A stretch of 55,363 nt of DNA. It comes from an uncultured Spirochaetaceae bacterium. Its GTDB lineage: Bacteria; Spirochaetota; Spirochaetia; Sphaerochaetales; Sphaerochaetaceae. The translations under genes and the position numbers were made by a program. Below the pieces are notes generated by a model, which saw only the letters and a list, made by a program, of their open reading frames with translations, was not told the DNA's origin and did not search any database. The stretch spans positions 1 to 55,363 of the forward strand of contig CALXLV010000005.1 of assembly GCA_944389295.1 (NCBI GenBank), read 5' to 3'. This document shows, in pieces, positions 8,158 to 16,715 of this stretch (positions are counted from its first letter, which is position 1; every line of letters starts with the position of its first letter).

Positions 8158-8513
8158 ATGAGAACTGTATTATGTTTTCCGCTGGTTGTGTATGCGCTTG
8201 CGGTGACTGCCGTAACCGGCTGCGATGTCTCCGGAATGCTTGGCATTCCCGATGATATCTACGAATCTGCGGCAGAGCAGAGGTATGTGTATTCGTCAGG
8301 CAGTACTGTGGATTATTTCGGAGAGAAGGTGGATGAGGCTGAGATCGTCGGCGTACTCTTCCGCGCCTACGGAGAGAGACTGTTGACTACAGCATTGTGA
8401 ACGGGGAGTTCTTCCTGAATCACTCCGGGGATGCTGTGTTCATCTCTCTTGATGGTGATTCGCTTACGCTGTCGATGGAAGGGAAGGATAATCTTGTTTT
8501 CACCAGGATGTGA
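8158..8513 (+). pseudogene. Small lipoprotein gene broken by a frameshift at a GA repeat
   Basis: A start with GGAGG six bases upstream gives a signal peptide ending in the lipobox VTGC (Cys near residue 22). The frame reads GVLFRAYGE, then hits a stop at 8400 after eight odd residues. Another frame continues without a break as TVDYSIVNGEFFLNHSGDA and ends LVFTRM at 8513. The two frames join if the (GA)4 run at 8372-8379 is read as (GA)3, so a two-base expansion explains the break. The rejoined protein would be about 117 residues, a lipocalin-like or small beta-rich lipoprotein of unknown role. A good terminator follows the second frame's stop, supporting 8513 as the original end. Sequencing error is the alternative. 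Confidence 0.7.
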
Positions 8514-8518
8514 GCATA

Positions 8519-8553
8519 TTCCCTTCCAGAAGATCATCCGGAAGGGAATTTTT
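8519..8553 (+). terminator. Rho-independent terminator
   Basis: Perfect nine-pair stem TTCCCTTCC (8519-8527) with GGAAGGGAA (8540-8548) followed by five T. It begins five bases after the stop of the frameshifted lipoprotein gene. Confidence 0.85.
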
Positions 8554-8786
8554 CGTATTATTGGGACTTTTTTGCAGAAAATTGCTGAATTAACTGTCAT
8601 TCTCAGTAAAAATCCGGCTTTTATAACAGTTGTGTAATATGAAGTATTACAAAATGTTTTCAGATGATTCTCAATGCATAAGCGGAAAAGGAGATAAAAT
8701 GCTGCTCGCTACTTCAATCAGCCGCAGTCTCATCTGTCTTGTATTGGAATATAGATTAAGCTCAGGGCATGCTCTTGAAGAGGAGT

Positions 8787-9800
8787 TCAGAATCTTGCCT
8801 TGCTGGCCCTGAGTTCCCGTTCGGTGATGAACTGGACGTTCTCCGGAGCTCTTCCCGCGATGAACTGCCTCATCGCGCACTCTCCCTCGCGTCTTCCCTT
8901 CGCGTGTCTGTACGGCATGAAGCCGTGGTATGCGCCTTTTGCTACAAGCGCGCTGGCTTTCGTTCCTGCGTCGGATAGCGCTTTCGCATACAGCACGCCG
9001 TCGTCCGAAAGCGGATCGAGCTCCGCGGAGATGATGAGCGCGGGCGGAAGTCTCGAGAGATCGGGACTGAGCGCGGGAGAGAACATCGGCGAGAGTATGT
9101 CCTTCGGTTCTCTCTCATAGTTTTTCACATAGAATGAGAGCATGCGCTCGTTGAGCATCGGACTGTCCCTGTGATCGGTCATCGACTGTGTTCTCAGACG
9201 GCAGTCGGTTATAGGGTAGAAGAGAATCTGTCCCGCAAGCTGAGGGCCCTTTCTGTCTCTAGAAAGCATTGCCGTGACCGCAGCGAGATTGCCGCCGGCG
9301 CTGTCTCCTGCAATGAATATCCTGTCCGGATCGACCTTCCAGTATTTTGCGCCCTCATATGCCCAGAGCAGCGCATCGTAGCAGTCCTCTGCGGCTGTAG
9401 GAAATCTGTACCCTGGAGCCAGGCGGTAGTCCACCAGGAGTATCGCAGACTCCGTCACCTCCGCCAGATGCCTGAGGAAGATGGAGTAGAAATCCATGTT
9501 GCCGAATACCCATCCGCCTCCGTGACAGAATACTGTGAGGGGAACAAGTCCCGTAAGCTGGGAAAGTTTCTGATCTGAGAAGTAGTATCCCGTCACCGCG
9601 CCTCCGGTGACAGGTATCACGAACGTAGATACCGATATCTCGTGCGGACGGCACAGAAGCCGTCTGTCGCTCCTAGGTATCTTCATTGTGTTTATATCGT
9701 TTATCAGGTCATCTGAGAGTGATTCTGGGTCCCTTGCCTGCAGGCGGCTGGATAGCCCGATGATCTTTCTCATCCGTCCCGTCAGCTTATATTCCGGCAT
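8787..9800 (-). CDS. Alpha/beta hydrolase, hormone-sensitive-lipase-type esterase
   Basis: 337 residues. The oxyanion-hole motif HGGGW lies at 93-97, the nucleophile in GDSAGG with Ser167, the acid Asp262 (AELDPL) and the base His292 (YHGF): a complete triad in the order and spacing of the HSL (family IV) esterases. These cut short-chain acyl or acetyl esters; acetyl xylan or other plant-derived esters are plausible in a gut setting but that is inference. No signal peptide, so cytoplasmic. Promoter elements TTGCGG and TACGAT with a 17-base spacer lie upstream, the -10 ending six bases from the ATG, and no ribosome binding site is seen. Confidence 0.88.
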   Translation of the reverse strand: MPEYKLTGRMRKIIGLSSRLQARDPESLSDDLINDINTMKIPRSDRRLLCRPHEISVSTFVIPVTGGAVTGYYFSDQKLSQLTGLVPLTVFCHGGGWVFGNMDFYSIFLRHLAEVTESAILLVDYRLAPGYRFPTAAEDCYDALLWAYEGAKYWKVDPDRIFIAGDSAGGNLAAVTAMLSRDRKGPQLAGQILFYPITDCRLRTQSMTDHRDSPMLNERMLSFYVKNYEREPKDILSPMFSPALSPDLSRLPPALIISAELDPLSDDGVLYAKALSDAGTKASALVAKGAYHGFMPYRHAKGRREGECAMRQFIAGRAPENVQFITERELRASKARF

Positions 9801-9852
9801 ACAGATATCGTATATTCATTATTGCGCGGCCGCAAGTGCGGGGGAGCGGCGG

Positions 9853-11211
9853 TCAGGCCTTTGGCGCTCCTTTCCTTAGAATTCCCGGAAGCATCGTCTG
9901 GAATACAATGAACGTAACGGTGGCAGAGAGTGCATCTGAGATTGACTCGGCAAGGAATACACCCTTAACTCCCAGCGGTGTCGCCGAGAGTATGTACACG
10001 AGAGGAATCAGGAGGATTATCTTTCTGAAAATTGCCAGGAAGAGCGATATCTTCGCCTGTCCGAGCCCGAGGAACGTGTTCTGCGAACAGCTCTGCAGTC
10101 CGAATATGGCAAGACCTGTGATGAAGAACTTCATGAACGGCACGGCATACTCGATCAGGGCGGCATCGGATGTGAACATCCCGATCACGAAGGCCGGCAT
10201 GAGGTTGCAGACTGACGATATGATAAAGCAGTAGAGGAACTCGACTATCACTGAAAAGCGGTATATCTCCTTCACCCTGCTGTCGAGCTTGGCTCCGAAG
10301 TTGTAGCTTACAAGCGGCGTGACTGCCTGATTCATTCCCGTAAGGGGCATCATCGCGAATGACATCGTTGAGGAGAATATCGTCATGGTTCCCACCGCCA
10401 TGTCGCCGGCTATCATCTGCAGCCGTGAGTTGAATGCGACGTTTATCGCAGCCTCCGTCGCGCTCATGATGAACGGGGAGACACCTAGAGCCATTATCGG
10501 GAGGAGAACTTTCTTCCTGATCAGCGGCCTTCTCAGCCGCAGCTTCATCGTGCTGTTCCTGCCGGCGAGGAACATGACGACGTAGAGCGCTGACACTCCC
10601 TGGCTGATTACCGTGGCGATGGCCGCTCCCGCCGCTCCCATGCCGAATACGAAGATGAACACGGGATCGAGGACGATGTTTACAACAGCGCCTATTATAA
10701 CCGTCAGCATGCTCATCGTCGTCTTGCCCTGCGCTGAGATGAATGGATTGAGTCCCAGCGTCAGCAGCACGAACGGTGTTCCGAGAAGATATATGGTCAG
10801 ATAGGCATCGGCATGTACCGCGGTGGCCTCGGAGGCTCCGAAGAGATAGATAAGAGGCGTTTTCAGGATGTAAAAGACCGCCATCAGCAGTATGGACATG
10901 ACCACAAGTGAGGATGCGGATACTCCCAGAATCTCCTCAGCCTTTCTTTCCTCCTTCTGTCCGAGCCTTATCGCGGCAAGAGGCCCGCCGCCGCTGCCGA
11001 TGAGGTTTGAGAAAGCCGTTATAAGGAGGATCACCGGATATGTGATGCCGACTCCCGTGAGGATCTCAGCGCCGGCTCCCTCTATGTGTCCGAGGTATAT
11101 CCTGTCCACTATATTATATAGTCCGTTGACAAGCTGGGCCACTATCAGGGGGAAGGAGAGGCTCATCACGAGTCCCGGTACCTTCCTCGTACCGAGTTCA
11201 TTCTGCTGCAT
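9853..11211 (-). CDS. MATE-family efflux transporter (third of four)
   Basis: 452 residues from the ATG at 11211. A longer frame starting at 11274 adds 21 charged, unconserved residues, whereas the sequence from MQQNELGTRKVPGLV aligns with the other pumps, so 11211 is preferred. Family marks: PLIVAQLVNGLYNIVDRIYLGH near 25 and the VLDPVFIFVFGMGAAGAAIAT loop near 185. About twelve membrane segments. A TAATAT hexamer (11219-11224) ends seven bases before the start and there is no ribosome binding site, again suggesting a leaderless mRNA. It is divergent from the arg operon, with about 180 bases between the two starts. Substrate unknown. Confidence 0.88.
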   Translation of the reverse strand: MQQNELGTRKVPGLVMSLSFPLIVAQLVNGLYNIVDRIYLGHIEGAGAEILTGVGITYPVILLITAFSNLIGSGGGPLAAIRLGQKEERKAEEILGVSASSLVVMSILLMAVFYILKTPLIYLFGASEATAVHADAYLTIYLLGTPFVLLTLGLNPFISAQGKTTMSMLTVIIGAVVNIVLDPVFIFVFGMGAAGAAIATVISQGVSALYVVMFLAGRNSTMKLRLRRPLIRKKVLLPIMALGVSPFIMSATEAAINVAFNSRLQMIAGDMAVGTMTIFSSTMSFAMMPLTGMNQAVTPLVSYNFGAKLDSRVKEIYRFSVIVEFLYCFIISSVCNLMPAFVIGMFTSDAALIEYAVPFMKFFITGLAIFGLQSCSQNTFLGLGQAKISLFLAIFRKIILLIPLVYILSATPLGVKGVFLAESISDALSATVTFIVFQTMLPGILRKGAPKA

Positions 11212-11319
11212 GACAGCAATATTACCGCGAAGGAGAGGCTGTGAACAGTTCCTGTCCTTTCTGTGCCTCTGCAAATGGCAGGACAGCGTCTTTGCCCGAT
11301 TTTCTGATATGCATATTCT

Positions 11320-11337
11320 CTTAAATATTTATGCATG
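11320..11337 (+). promoter_or_regulatory. ARG-box-like operator upstream of argC
   Basis: The 14-base core TAAATATTTATGCA (11322-11335) follows the ArgR pattern of two inverted half-sites around four bases (TGNAT-N4-ATNCA) with one mismatch in the left half. It sits just upstream of the expected -35 position for the TATAAT at 11365-11370. A matching box lies at argR in this window. Confidence 0.5.
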
Positions 11338-11392
11338 AGCAGTAGCACAAAGAGGCGTTTTGTGTATAATTATGCCATATTCAGGAGGCAAT

Positions 11393-12427
11393 ATGGTAAA
11401 GGCAGCGATACTTGGTGCCACAGGATATGCCGGAGCGGAGCTTGTGCGCCTGCTCTCAGGACATGGAGATGTCGAGCTTGTGTATCCCGCATCCCACTCC
11501 TATGCAGGGAAGAAGTTCTCCGATATCTACCCCGGAATGAGGGGAGTCGCCGATATGGTGCTCCGTGAGGATGATATAGAGAAGGCGGCAGAGGAGGCAG
11601 ATGTGATCTTCCTTGCGCTTCCTGCTGGGCTGGCATCTGCGATGGTCACAGGCGATATTCTCAGAAAAGCGGTCGTGATAGACATAGGTGCTGACTACCG
11701 CCTCCATGACAGGGCTGTGTATGAGAAGTGGTATAAGACCGAGCATCACTCCCCCGAGCTTCTTGCCTACGCAGTTTACGGACTGCCTGAGATACACAGG
11801 GACAGGATTCCGGGAAGCAGACTGATAGCCAACCCGGGATGCTACACCACATGCTCAATCCTCACGCTTTACCCGCTGCTGAAAAACCGCCTTGTAGAGA
11901 CATCGGGCATAATAATAGATGCAAAGAGCGGTACATCAGGCTCGGGAAGGGGAGAGAAACTGGGTTCGCTTTTCTGCGAGGTCAATGAGTCGATAAAACC
12001 CTACGGCCTTGTCTCTCACCGCCATACTCCCGAGATAGAGCAGGAGCTCTCAGAAGCGGCGGGGGAGGATATAGCGCTGCAGTTCACTCCCCATCTCGTG
12101 CCGATGAACAGGGGAATTCTCGCCACATGCTACGCCAGACTCAGAAGCGGCGTGACCGAGAGCGATGTCCGCGATGCCTACTCTATGTATGCATCCGAGC
12201 CGTTCATAAGGCTTATCGACACACCTCCCGAGACGAGATTCGTAAAGGGTACGAACACTGTGGATATCTCGTTCAGGATTGACGGAAGGACTGGAAACAT
12301 AATCGCGATGGGCGCGATAGACAATCTTGTGAAGGGCGCGGCGGGACAGGCCGTGCAGAATATGAACATAGTCTTCGGACTTGAAGAGACCGAGGGACTT
12401 GCCGCCGGTGCGGGAATGCCGTTCTGA
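11393..12427 (+). CDS. argC: N-acetyl-gamma-glutamyl-phosphate reductase
   Basis: 344 residues from the ATG at 11393, chosen because AGGAGG lies six bases upstream and the Rossmann motif ILGATGYAGAEL then starts at residue 6. Upstream codons in the same frame overlap the likely -10 element. Catalyses NADPH-dependent reduction of N-acetylglutamyl phosphate to the semialdehyde, step three of arginine synthesis. Catalytic Cys150 is in the expected ANPGCY motif, and the active-site His follows in the VSHRHTPEIEQ block. First gene of a tight argCJBD operon (13 bases to argJ) with an ARG-box-like site in front, so arginine repression or activation is expected. Confidence 0.95.
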   Translation: MVKAAILGATGYAGAELVRLLSGHGDVELVYPASHSYAGKKFSDIYPGMRGVADMVLREDDIEKAAEEADVIFLALPAGLASAMVTGDILRKAVVIDIGADYRLHDRAVYEKWYKTEHHSPELLAYAVYGLPEIHRDRIPGSRLIANPGCYTTCSILTLYPLLKNRLVETSGIIIDAKSGTSGSGRGEKLGSLFCEVNESIKPYGLVSHRHTPEIEQELSEAAGEDIALQFTPHLVPMNRGILATCYARLRSGVTESDVRDAYSMYASEPFIRLIDTPPETRFVKGTNTVDISFRIDGRTGNIIAMGAIDNLVKGAAGQAVQNMNIVFGLEETEGLAAGAGMPF

Positions 12428-12440
12428 GCGGGAGGATTAT

Positions 12441-13652
12441 ATGAAAGCGATAAAGGGCGGAATAACATCTCCCGCAGGATTTCTGGCTGCGGGAATACAT
12501 GCGGGACTGAAGAAAGCAAAGAAGGATATGGCGATGATCGTCTCCGAGAAGGAGGCGGACACGGCGGCGACTTTCACGACGAACAAGGTGAAAGCCGCCC
12601 CTGTCATCTGGGATCAGGCGGTTCTCCTCGGCGGAAAGGCGAAGGCCGTTGTTGTGAACAGCGGGAATGCCAATGCATGCACCGGAAAGGACGGGCTGCT
12701 TGATGCGGAGAGGACTGCCGAGACAGTAGCATCCCTTCTAGGCACGGAAAAGGGCAAGGTCTATGTATCATCCACAGGCGTCATAGGGGTCAAGCTCGAT
12801 ATGGAGAAGATAGAGAACGGCGTAAAGACGCTCTTTCCTCTTCTCTCCCGTGACGGGGGTGTGGATGCCGCGGCGGCGATATGCACCACGGACACATTCT
12901 CAAAGGAGGCCGCCGCTGAGGTCATGATCTCCGGCAGGAAGGTGACTATCGGAGGCATGGCAAAGGGCTCCGGGATGATACACCCCAACATGGCGACAAT
13001 GCTCTGCTATGTTGCAACCGATGCCAGAATCTCTTCTGAGACGCTGCAGAAGCTCCTTGGAGCGACCGTCGAGGACACGTTCAATATGATCTCAGTGGAT
13101 GGTGACACATCTACGAACGATACATGCATCGTACTTGCCAACGGAATGGCTGAGAACGATGAGATCATCTACGGGAGCAAAGACTATGCAGCTTTCGAGG
13201 AAGCGTTCAGATACGTTCTCGGCGAGCTTGCCAAGGATATAACGCGTGACGGCGAAGGTGCAGGGCGCTTTATTGAGATGAACGTCGTGAACGCGCTCTC
13301 AAAAGCCGATGCGAAGAAACTGGCACGCTCTGTGGTGTCATCATCGCTTGTGAAGGCCGCATTCTTCGGCTCCGATGCCAACTGGGGAAGGATTCTCTGC
13401 GCCATGGGGTATTCAGGTGCAGATTTCGATCCCTCTCTCGTTGATCTCTCGTTCTCCTCGCCGGCCGGAAGCCTTGATGTGGTCCGCTCCGGAGAGCCTC
13501 TTCCGTTCGATGAGGACAAAGCCAAGAAGATTCTGCTTGAGAAGGAGATCACGGTGAAGGCGGACTGCCATCAGGGGAGCTCTTCGGCGACCGCTTGGGG
13601 ATGCGACCTGACTTATGATTATGTGAAAATCAACGGAGATTACAGGAGCTGA
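12441..13652 (+). CDS. argJ: Bifunctional ornithine acetyltransferase / N-acetylglutamate synthase
   Basis: 403 residues from the ATG at 12441, which has GGAGG in front; longer frames overlap argC and are not conserved. ArgJ transfers the acetyl group from N-acetylornithine to glutamate, recycling it in the arginine pathway. The enzyme is made as a precursor that cuts itself before a conserved threonine. The motif KGSGMIHPNMATML is present with Thr186 as the expected nucleophile. Its presence means the cyclic pathway is used and no argE is required. Bifunctionality (use of acetyl-CoA) is common in the family but cannot be decided from sequence alone. Confidence 0.95.
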   Translation: MKAIKGGITSPAGFLAAGIHAGLKKAKKDMAMIVSEKEADTAATFTTNKVKAAPVIWDQAVLLGGKAKAVVVNSGNANACTGKDGLLDAERTAETVASLLGTEKGKVYVSSTGVIGVKLDMEKIENGVKTLFPLLSRDGGVDAAAAICTTDTFSKEAAAEVMISGRKVTIGGMAKGSGMIHPNMATMLCYVATDARISSETLQKLLGATVEDTFNMISVDGDTSTNDTCIVLANGMAENDEIIYGSKDYAAFEEAFRYVLGELAKDITRDGEGAGRFIEMNVVNALSKADAKKLARSVVSSSLVKAAFFGSDANWGRILCAMGYSGADFDPSLVDLSFSSPAGSLDVVRSGEPLPFDEDKAKKILLEKEITVKADCHQGSSSATAWGCDLTYDYVKINGDYRS

Positions 13653-13653
13653 T

Positions 13654-14526
13654 ATGTACGAGAAAGAACAGGCCAAGGCCGAGATACTGATAGAGGCCAT
13701 TCCATACATCAGGAAGTTCGCCGGCGAGACTGTCGTGATAAAGTACGGCGGCTCGGCGATGGTCGATGAGAAGCTCAAGAAGTCCGTCATCAAGGACATA
13801 GCGATGCTCAAATACATCGGACTTCATCCGATCGTGGTCCATGGGGGCGGCAAGGAGATAACATCCCTCCTCGCACGCCTTGGCAAGGAAAGTGTATTCG
13901 TCGATGGTCTCCGCGTCACGGATGCCGAGACTGCGGGCGTTGCCGAGATGGTGCTCTCCGGTTCTATCGGAAAGAGCCTTGTTGAGAATCTCGAGGCTGT
14001 GGGCATACAGGCATGCGGGATAAACGGCAAGGACGGGCATACTCTTCTCTCAAGAAAGAAAATTGACGAGAAGGGCCGCGATCTCGGCTTCGTCGGGGAG
14101 ATAGAGAAGGTGGATACCCGCCTTATCAGGACGCTCACCGATTCAGGTTTCGTTCCCGTTATCTCTCCCGTTGGAGTCGATGCCTTCTCCCAGACCTACA
14201 ATGTGAATGCCGACTATGCGGCATCCGCGATAGCAGGCGCGCTCGATGCCCAGAAGCTGATCTTCCTCACAGATGTCGAGGGAATACTCCGTGACAAGGA
14301 CAGGCCGGAGACGATCATCAGGAGGATGAATGCAAAAGAGGCGAGGGAGCTCATCGCGGACGGAACGATAAAGGGAGGCATGATACCTAAAGTCGACTGC
14401 TGTCTGGATGCGCTGGATAATGGCGTCAAGTCAGTCCATGTTCTTGATGGACGGCTGCCGCACTCGATTCTCCTTGAGATCTTCACTGCAGAAGGCATCG
14501 GCACGATGCTCACACCGGAGGGATGA
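13654..14526 (+). CDS. argB: Acetylglutamate kinase
   Basis: 290 residues, amino acid kinase fold. Phosphorylates N-acetylglutamate with ATP, the second and usually feedback-controlled step of arginine synthesis. Glycine-rich substrate loops VIKYGGSAM near 30 and VVHGGGKEI near 68 are intact, as are the NVNADYAA region near 185 and the GGMIPK motif near 245. The N-terminal helix of about 20 residues before the kinase core is present; such a helix is found in the arginine-inhibited hexameric enzymes, so feedback inhibition is likely (inference). It begins one base after the argJ stop, with GGAG upstream. Confidence 0.96.
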   Translation: MYEKEQAKAEILIEAIPYIRKFAGETVVIKYGGSAMVDEKLKKSVIKDIAMLKYIGLHPIVVHGGGKEITSLLARLGKESVFVDGLRVTDAETAGVAEMVLSGSIGKSLVENLEAVGIQACGINGKDGHTLLSRKKIDEKGRDLGFVGEIEKVDTRLIRTLTDSGFVPVISPVGVDAFSQTYNVNADYAASAIAGALDAQKLIFLTDVEGILRDKDRPETIIRRMNAKEARELIADGTIKGGMIPKVDCCLDALDNGVKSVHVLDGRLPHSILLEIFTAEGIGTMLTPEG

Positions 14527-14527
14527 T

Positions 14528-15715
14528 ATGTCAAACAAAGAGATTGTTGAGGCCGGAAAGGCCAATTACATGAATAACTACTCTCAGTTCCCGATCGCGA
14601 TAAAGAGCGGAAAGGGTGCTGTGGTAACGGATGAGGATGGAAAGGAGTACATCGATTTCGTCGCGGGAATCGCGGTCAACGCGCTCGGCTACGGCGATGA
14701 GGAGGAGAAGAAGGCGCTTCTCTCCGTAATTGACAGCGGCGTGCTCCATACTTCCAACCTCTATTACAACAGCCATGCAGTACATGCGGCTCAGCTGCTC
14801 AACAGCATCGCCGGCTCAAAGGAAGTGTTCTTCTGCAACAGCGGTGCAGAGGCCAACGAGGCTGCGCTCAAGATGGCGAGGAAGTACGGCTCTGAGAAGG
14901 GAAAGAGCGAGATCATCTCATTCGCGCACTCATTCCACGGAAGGACGTACGGCGCGATAACAGTCACGGGGCAGGAGAAGTATCACAAGGGTTTTGCTCC
15001 CATGCTTCCGGGGGTTGTCTATGCAGAGTACAATGATCTGGACTCCGTCAAAGCCCTGATCTCCGATAGAACTGCAGGCATCATCGTTGAGCCTCTGCAG
15101 GGAGAGGGAGGAATAATTCCGGCCGAGAAATCATTCCTCGAAGGGCTCAGGAGACTTGCGGACGAGCATGACGCCCTCCTGATCTTTGATGAGGTGCAGT
15201 GCGGAATGGGACGGACGGGAAAGCCTTTCTGTTTCCAGAACTACGGCGTAGAGCCCGATGTGATGACGCTTGCCAAGGCTCTCGGCGGAGGGCTCCCGAT
15301 GGGTGCGGCCGTCGCTTTCGGAAAGGCTGCTGGCATATTCGCTCCCGGCGATCATGCGGCGACCTTCGGCGGCAATGTGGCATCTGCGGCTCTTGCCGAG
15401 GTGATGCTCTCCAGACTGCCGTCACTTTCGGAGGAAGTGATGAAGAAGGGGGAGTATCTTGGAAAGAAGCTGGATGAGCTTGCCTCAAAGCATCCGTCGC
15501 TCTGCACTGAGGCGAGGGGAATGGGCTTCATGCGCGGCCTTGATCTGAAAATCCCTCCGCGCGACGTGATATCGAAGTGCATGGAGAAGGGACTTCTGGT
15601 CTGCTCCGCAGGCTACACCGTCCTCCGCTTTGTTCCGCCACTTATCGTGACGGAGGCAGATATAGACAAAGCCGTGTCCATTGTCGATGAATCGCTTTCC
15701 GAACTGGAAGGCTGA
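14528..15715 (+). CDS. argD: Acetylornithine aminotransferase
   Basis: 395 residues from the ATG at 14528, preceded by GGAGGGATGAT and one base after the argB stop. Class III PLP-dependent aminotransferase: NSGAEANEAALKMAR near 108, the cofactor-contacting DEVQCGMGRTG near 223 and the PLP lysine in LAKALGGGLPMGA near 252. Converts N-acetylglutamate semialdehyde to N-acetylornithine with glutamate, step four of the pathway. It may also serve lysine synthesis as a succinyl-diaminopimelate aminotransferase, as known for homologues. Last gene of the operon, with a strong terminator 34 bases downstream. argF, argG and argH are not in this window. Confidence 0.95.
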   Translation: MSNKEIVEAGKANYMNNYSQFPIAIKSGKGAVVTDEDGKEYIDFVAGIAVNALGYGDEEEKKALLSVIDSGVLHTSNLYYNSHAVHAAQLLNSIAGSKEVFFCNSGAEANEAALKMARKYGSEKGKSEIISFAHSFHGRTYGAITVTGQEKYHKGFAPMLPGVVYAEYNDLDSVKALISDRTAGIIVEPLQGEGGIIPAEKSFLEGLRRLADEHDALLIFDEVQCGMGRTGKPFCFQNYGVEPDVMTLAKALGGGLPMGAAVAFGKAAGIFAPGDHAATFGGNVASAALAEVMLSRLPSLSEEVMKKGEYLGKKLDELASKHPSLCTEARGMGFMRGLDLKIPPRDVISKCMEKGLLVCSAGYTVLRFVPPLIVTEADIDKAVSIVDESLSELEG

Positions 15716-15748
15716 GCCGGAAGTATTGTTCATTTTCCTTTGACAAAA

Positions 15749-15793
15749 GAGGCTGTTCAGCAAGCTCTGACTTTCTGAACAGCCTTCTTTTTT
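15749..15793 (+). terminator. Rho-independent terminator of the arg operon
   Basis: Ten-pair stem GGCTGTTCAG (15751-15760) with CTGAACAGCC (15775-15784), then TTCTTTTTT. Confidence 0.92.
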
Positions 15794-16026
15794 GCACTTA
15801 CAATGTGGTGCAGGAAATTAACGCACCCGATGCGGCAGCCTGGCTGAATAAATCTGCATGGGTTCTTGTTTCTGCAGTAAAGCGGACATACTTATTTATC
15901 TCTTCCGTTTGCCGAGGTGTCGGAAAAAGTACTGCAGTATTTCTTATTGTTAAAGGAAACATCTCCACATGCACGGAGCAGATATCTGTAAATCAGGTCT
16001 TGCAGAAAAGATAACCTTCTCTAAGC

Positions 16027-16061
16027 AAAAAAGCCATTCCGTTTGATTCCAGAATGGCTTT
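16027..16061 (-). terminator. Terminator of the pit-DUF47 operon
   Basis: AAAGCCATTC (16030-16039) pairs with GAATGGCTTT (16052-16061); read on the minus strand the hairpin is followed by a run of six T. The stretch between this and the arg terminator (15794-16026) contains no gene I can support. Confidence 0.85.
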
Positions 16062-16081
16062 CTGTCAATTCAGGGCTTAAA

Positions 16082-16705
16082 TCATGTGTTGTTCATCAGC
16101 ACTCTTTCGCAGACATCTGCGACGTGCTCGCAGGCATCGGTGCACTGCTCAAGATATCTGTAGACATCTCTCCAGATTATGATCTCGAGCGCTTCTGTCT
16201 CGGAGGTATGCAGCTTCCTCATGTTGTCGATGAAGATTTTGTCCGCCTTCTCCTCGAGCGTGTTGATGTTTATTATTCTTGCTTTCAGCGTCTTTGACTT
16301 CCTGAAATTCCTGAAGTCCTCCATCATGTCCTTCATCTCGAGGCAGCACTGCTCTACAACATCCACAGCTGCGAGCATCTCCTGTCTTATCGAGCGTACA
16401 TTGTCGCAGTAGAGGCGGAGCACGACATCCTCGATCTTATCCACTACCTCATCAAGGCACTGGCTCATCAGGATGATGTCGTCACGTTCGATCGGGGTTA
16501 TGAAAGCCTTTGCGAGCACGTTCATCATGTCGTGCTTCTTCATATCGGCATCATGCTCCGTCGTATGTATCTCGTCGAGTATTGCGGCGAGATTGTCCGG
16601 ATCGTAGCTGTCGATACACTTGCGGAGTATCTTAGAGGCGTCAACTGCATGCTGGGCGCAGCCGGCGAATGTGTCGAAATAGAAGGTGTCCTGCTTCTTA
16701 GCCAT
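16082..16705 (-). CDS. DUF47 / PhoU-like partner of the Pit phosphate transporter
   Basis: 207 residues, almost all helical and rich in charged residues, matching the DUF47 (PhoU_div) family of Pit accessory proteins. It opens MAKKQDTFYFDTF and contains the metal-binding-like acidic helices HTTEHDADMKKHDMM near 47 and EEKADKIF near 152 that resemble the E-x-x-x-D pattern of PhoU. Family members sit beside pit genes and are thought to control transport through them. It lies ten bases downstream of pit on the same strand and its own terminator follows. The protein is cytoplasmic with no membrane segments. Confidence 0.88.
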   Translation of the reverse strand: MAKKQDTFYFDTFAGCAQHAVDASKILRKCIDSYDPDNLAAILDEIHTTEHDADMKKHDMMNVLAKAFITPIERDDIILMSQCLDEVVDKIEDVVLRLYCDNVRSIRQEMLAAVDVVEQCCLEMKDMMEDFRNFRKSKTLKARIININTLEEKADKIFIDNMRKLHTSETEALEIIIWRDVYRYLEQCTDACEHVADVCERVLMNNT

Positions 16706-16715
16706 AATGTCCTCA

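Noticed and set aside
8699..8812. Short plus-strand frame with AAGGAG before an ATG
   Set aside because: Only 37 codons, overlaps the 3' end of the esterase gene on the other strand and has no conserved feature.
15805..16014. 69-codon frame with a P-loop-like GVGKST
   Set aside because: GTG start without ribosome binding site, lies between two terminators, the glycine pattern is incomplete and nothing else supports an ATPase.
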